From contig JFHF01000001.1 of NCBI GenBank assembly GCA_000648925.1, positions 1 to 64,000 on the forward strand: a DNA stretch of 64,000 nt, read 5' to 3'. Both the position numbers and the translations under genes were made by a program. Positions 62,545-64,000 of this stretch are shown one piece after another; the first letter of the stretch is position 1, and each line of letters starts with the position of its first letter. The notes beneath the pieces are model-generated. The model saw only the letters and a program-made list of their open reading frames with translations. It did not search any database and was not told where the DNA came from. The stretch is from Caballeronia jiangsuensis. GTDB taxonomy: Bacteria; Pseudomonadota; Gammaproteobacteria; Burkholderiales; Burkholderiaceae.

Positions 62545-62757
62545 ATGACCACTATCGTCCTCAAAGAAAACGAGCCGTTCGATGTCGCGATTCGGCGTTT
62601 CCGCCGCACCATCGAGCGCAATGGCCTCATCGCCGAACTGCGCGAGCGCCAGTCGTACGAAAAGCCGACCACCGAGCGCAAGCGCAAGAAGGCAGCCGCT
62701 GTCGCGCGTCTGCGCAAGCGCCTGCGCAGCCAGATGCTGCCGAAGAAGATGCACTAA
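62545..62757 (+). CDS. rpsU: 30S ribosomal protein S21
   Basis: A 70-residue basic protein matching S21: an N-terminal [20 protein letters not shown] block, an [20 protein letters not shown] middle and a C-terminal Arg/Lys-rich tail. S21 contacts the anti-Shine-Dalgarno region of 16S rRNA and aids start selection. Here it is transcribed alone with its own terminator, not with dnaG and rpoD, so it is probably one of several rpsU copies found in Burkholderiaceae. A longer in-frame start upstream is not real. Confidence 0.96.
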   Translation: MTTIVLKENEPFDVAIRRFRRTIERNGLIAELRERQSYEKPTTERKRKKAAAVARLRKRLRSQMLPKKMH

Positions 62758-62801
62758 GCGTCTCTGGCCGGCGAGAGTTTTCGGATTCTCGTCCGCATGG
62801 C

Positions 62802-62844
62802 AAAACGGCGGTGCGACCCGTATGGGCGCACCGCCGTTTTGTTT
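62802..62844 (+). terminator. Strong intrinsic terminator after rpsU
   Basis: AAAACGGCGGTGCG (62802-62815) pairs with CGCACCGCCGTTTT (62827-62840), and GTTT follows. The symmetric A and T runs mean it can also end the convergent gene at 62872-63249. Confidence 0.9.
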
Positions 62845-62871
62845 GTGCTTCGAACTACGCTATTGCGGGTG

Positions 62872-63249
62872 TCACACGAACGCGTGACGCTTTCCGAGTG
62901 CCGCGAGCAGTTCCGGCCACTCGTCGATATCGGCGTAATCGTGCACTTCCTCAAGCTCGATCAAAAGATCGATGATGTTCGGATCGTAGGCATTCACGTT
63001 CGATGCGTAGAGCGCGCGCAACAGCCCGCCGTCCCGCGCATGCCGATAGTAGGAGATGCCGACGCCTTCCAGCTCGGGCTCGTACAACTCGTCGCGCACG
63101 AGCGAGCCGATCGCGCACTTGCGGCCTTCCGGACTGCGGAGCCGGCACGAACCGTTGTCGTCTTCGGACACCGCGCGCTGCATCAGCAAGTGCTCGCTGA
63201 CGCGCTCGTAAATCTCCTTCGGGCTCAACATCGTAATGGGGCTCAACAT
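62872..63249 (-). CDS. Hypothetical protein, paralogue of its upstream neighbour
   Basis: A 125-residue soluble protein, not recognised. It shares an ordered set of motifs with the next gene upstream (63266-63691): EI-[YF] near the start, C-x-[IV]-GS, EGV-x-I-x-Y, a block with DPN-x-x-x-x-L-L, VHD and a W near the end. ATG at 63249 has AGGT upstream. The first codons are duplicated in DNA (ATGTTGAGCCC at two places 18 bases apart), so ATG at 63231 is a second possible start. The terminator after rpsU may serve both genes. Confidence 0.65.
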   Translation of the reverse strand: MLSPITMLSPKEIYERVSEHLLMQRAVSEDDNGSCRLRSPEGRKCAIGSLVRDELYEPELEGVGISYYRHARDGGLLRALYASNVNAYDPNIIDLLIELEEVHDYADIDEWPELLAALGKRHAFV

Positions 63250-63265
63250 CACAGCACCTGCAATA

Positions 63266-63691
63266 TCACGCAGCCGTTTTGAGAAGTTCGGCGGACAGCC
63301 CGAACTGACGCGCGATCGACGTCAGACGCTCGCGCCACTCCCACTTGCCGAAGACGTCGTGCACGTTCTGCAGACAGGAGAGCAATTCGACGGTATTGGG
63401 ATCGAACACGTTGATGCGCGCACGAAGCAGCGCGCGCCTGAGCGCCGCGACGCCGACATCCATGTACGCCGGCACCTGCTCGGGCGGCTTCGCGATATAG
63501 CGAATGGGCACGCCTTCCATCGCGGTGATGTAGTCGCGCGGCTTGATGAAGCTGCCGACAGGACAGCCGCCGCAGTAACCGCGATAGGCGCCGCCGCCCT
63601 GCGGCAGCAAAGCCGCTTGCCCTTGCACAAAAAGATGCTGTACGGCGCCGTTGAAAATCTCCTGATGGGTCAGGAAGTTCAAGCTTTTCAT
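63266..63691 (-). CDS. Hypothetical protein, paralogue of its downstream neighbour
   Basis: A 141-residue soluble protein, not recognised. After an EIFNGAVQHLFVQG helix it has a small Cys/Gly cluster (YRGYCGGCPVGSFI) that could hold a metal. Then come EGVPIRYIAKPP, a helix with ALRRALLRARINVFDPNTVE and VHDVFGKWEWRERL. The downstream gene lacks one Cys of the cluster but keeps the rest of the pattern. ATG at 63691 is preceded by GGGGAG at 6 bases. A longer in-frame start upstream is unlikely. Confidence 0.68.
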   Translation of the reverse strand: MKSLNFLTHQEIFNGAVQHLFVQGQAALLPQGGGAYRGYCGGCPVGSFIKPRDYITAMEGVPIRYIAKPPEQVPAYMDVGVAALRRALLRARINVFDPNTVELLSCLQNVHDVFGKWEWRERLTSIARQFGLSAELLKTAA

Positions 63692-64000
63692 GATCATCTC
63701 CCCTGCGCCCCTGCGCAGCGGCCGTGCGTTTGAGTTTTCGAGAAGCTGCACCTGCTTACCGGAGCGGCGGCGTCGTTGCGAATGTGGCGCAACCTGAATG
63801 AACGCTTCGCCGCTCGGACACTGCATCGAGCACGGCGGTTTCCCGGCCTGGCTCGCGTCGGATTTCTACACTCAGTGAACGATCCGTACACCGTCAGTTA
63901 TAACGGTTCGGTCCGGTAAAAAGGTGCGCCAGCGCACGCGAGGACGCCATTTTTACACGGCTCGTACGTTCGTGCAGTGCGGAAAACCCGGCGAAAAGCC
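63692..64000. other. Terminal intergenic region
   Basis: No supported gene up to the window edge. It should hold the promoter of the minus-strand paralogue pair and possibly the start region of a gene beyond 64000. I could not assign specific sites. Confidence 0.4.

Overview
This window looks like chromosomal DNA from a betaproteobacterium of the Burkholderiaceae, most like Caballeronia or Paraburkholderia. The DNA is GC-rich with GC-ending codons throughout. It carries an argB next to a RegB/RegA redox two-component system, metX-metW, a bioADFB operon, aceK, a fliC-fliD-fliT flagellar cluster, a stand-alone rpsU and a Burkholderia-type porin. I found no rRNA, tRNA, CRISPR array or prophage. 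This assignment is from recalled gene order and protein style, not from a search.

Layout. 1-140: tail and right end of an IS3-family element. 0.2-7.2 kb: cell-wall recycling (M48 protease, AmpG), methionine synthesis (MetW, MetX), a RelE/ParE-type toxin-antitoxin pair, a HAD nucleotidase, ArgB and a small Cys-rich protein. 7.3-9.2 kb: RegB/RegA. 9.2-9.6 kb: a gap with a candidate minus-strand small RNA. 9.6-18 kb: chemoreceptor, NCS2 nucleobase permease, trimeric autotransporter, Na+/H+ antiporter and EAL phosphodiesterase. 17.9-22.9 kb: fused indolepyruvate ferredoxin oxidoreductase, a GST and two small unknowns. 23-26.3 kb: a LacI / AGE isomerase / PfkB sugar operon that reads as mannose to fructose to fructose-6-phosphate.

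26.4-28.8 kb: a tightly overlapped trio (acyl-CoA dehydrogenase, PIG-L deacetylase, NodS-like methyltransferase). This is the best candidate here for an undescribed pathway. 29-34.8 kb: BASS transporter, secreted small protein, porin, nitronate monooxygenase with a striking promoter palindrome, and a haloacetate-dehalogenase-like hydrolase. 35-43.1 kb: a long minus-strand run from bioA through bioF, bioD, bioB, ghrA, HMG-CoA lyase, YbaK and a DUF1289-MaoC fusion to an MBL hydrolase, joined mostly by 4-base overlaps. 43.4-48.8 kb: secreted hydrolase, YchJ, GST, SDR, UbiM-like hydroxylase and a VapC-type toxin-antitoxin pair. 48.9-55.9 kb: thiolase, carbonic anhydrase, AceK, a MerR regulator with a LiuR-like operator, MBL hydrolase and a peptide-binding protein. 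56-57.4 kb: a yybP-ykoY manganese riboswitch ahead of a cation antiporter. 57.4-61.1 kb: flagellar filament genes with a sigma-28 promoter. 61.2-64 kb: aldo-keto reductase, rpsU and two related unknown proteins.

The strongest regulatory calls are the Mn riboswitch, the fliC sigma-28 promoter, the palindrome at the nitronate monooxygenase promoter, the MerR operator and several intrinsic terminators. The strongest open questions are the 26.4-28.8 kb trio, the possible small RNA at 9.3 kb and the paralogous pair at 62.9-63.7 kb.
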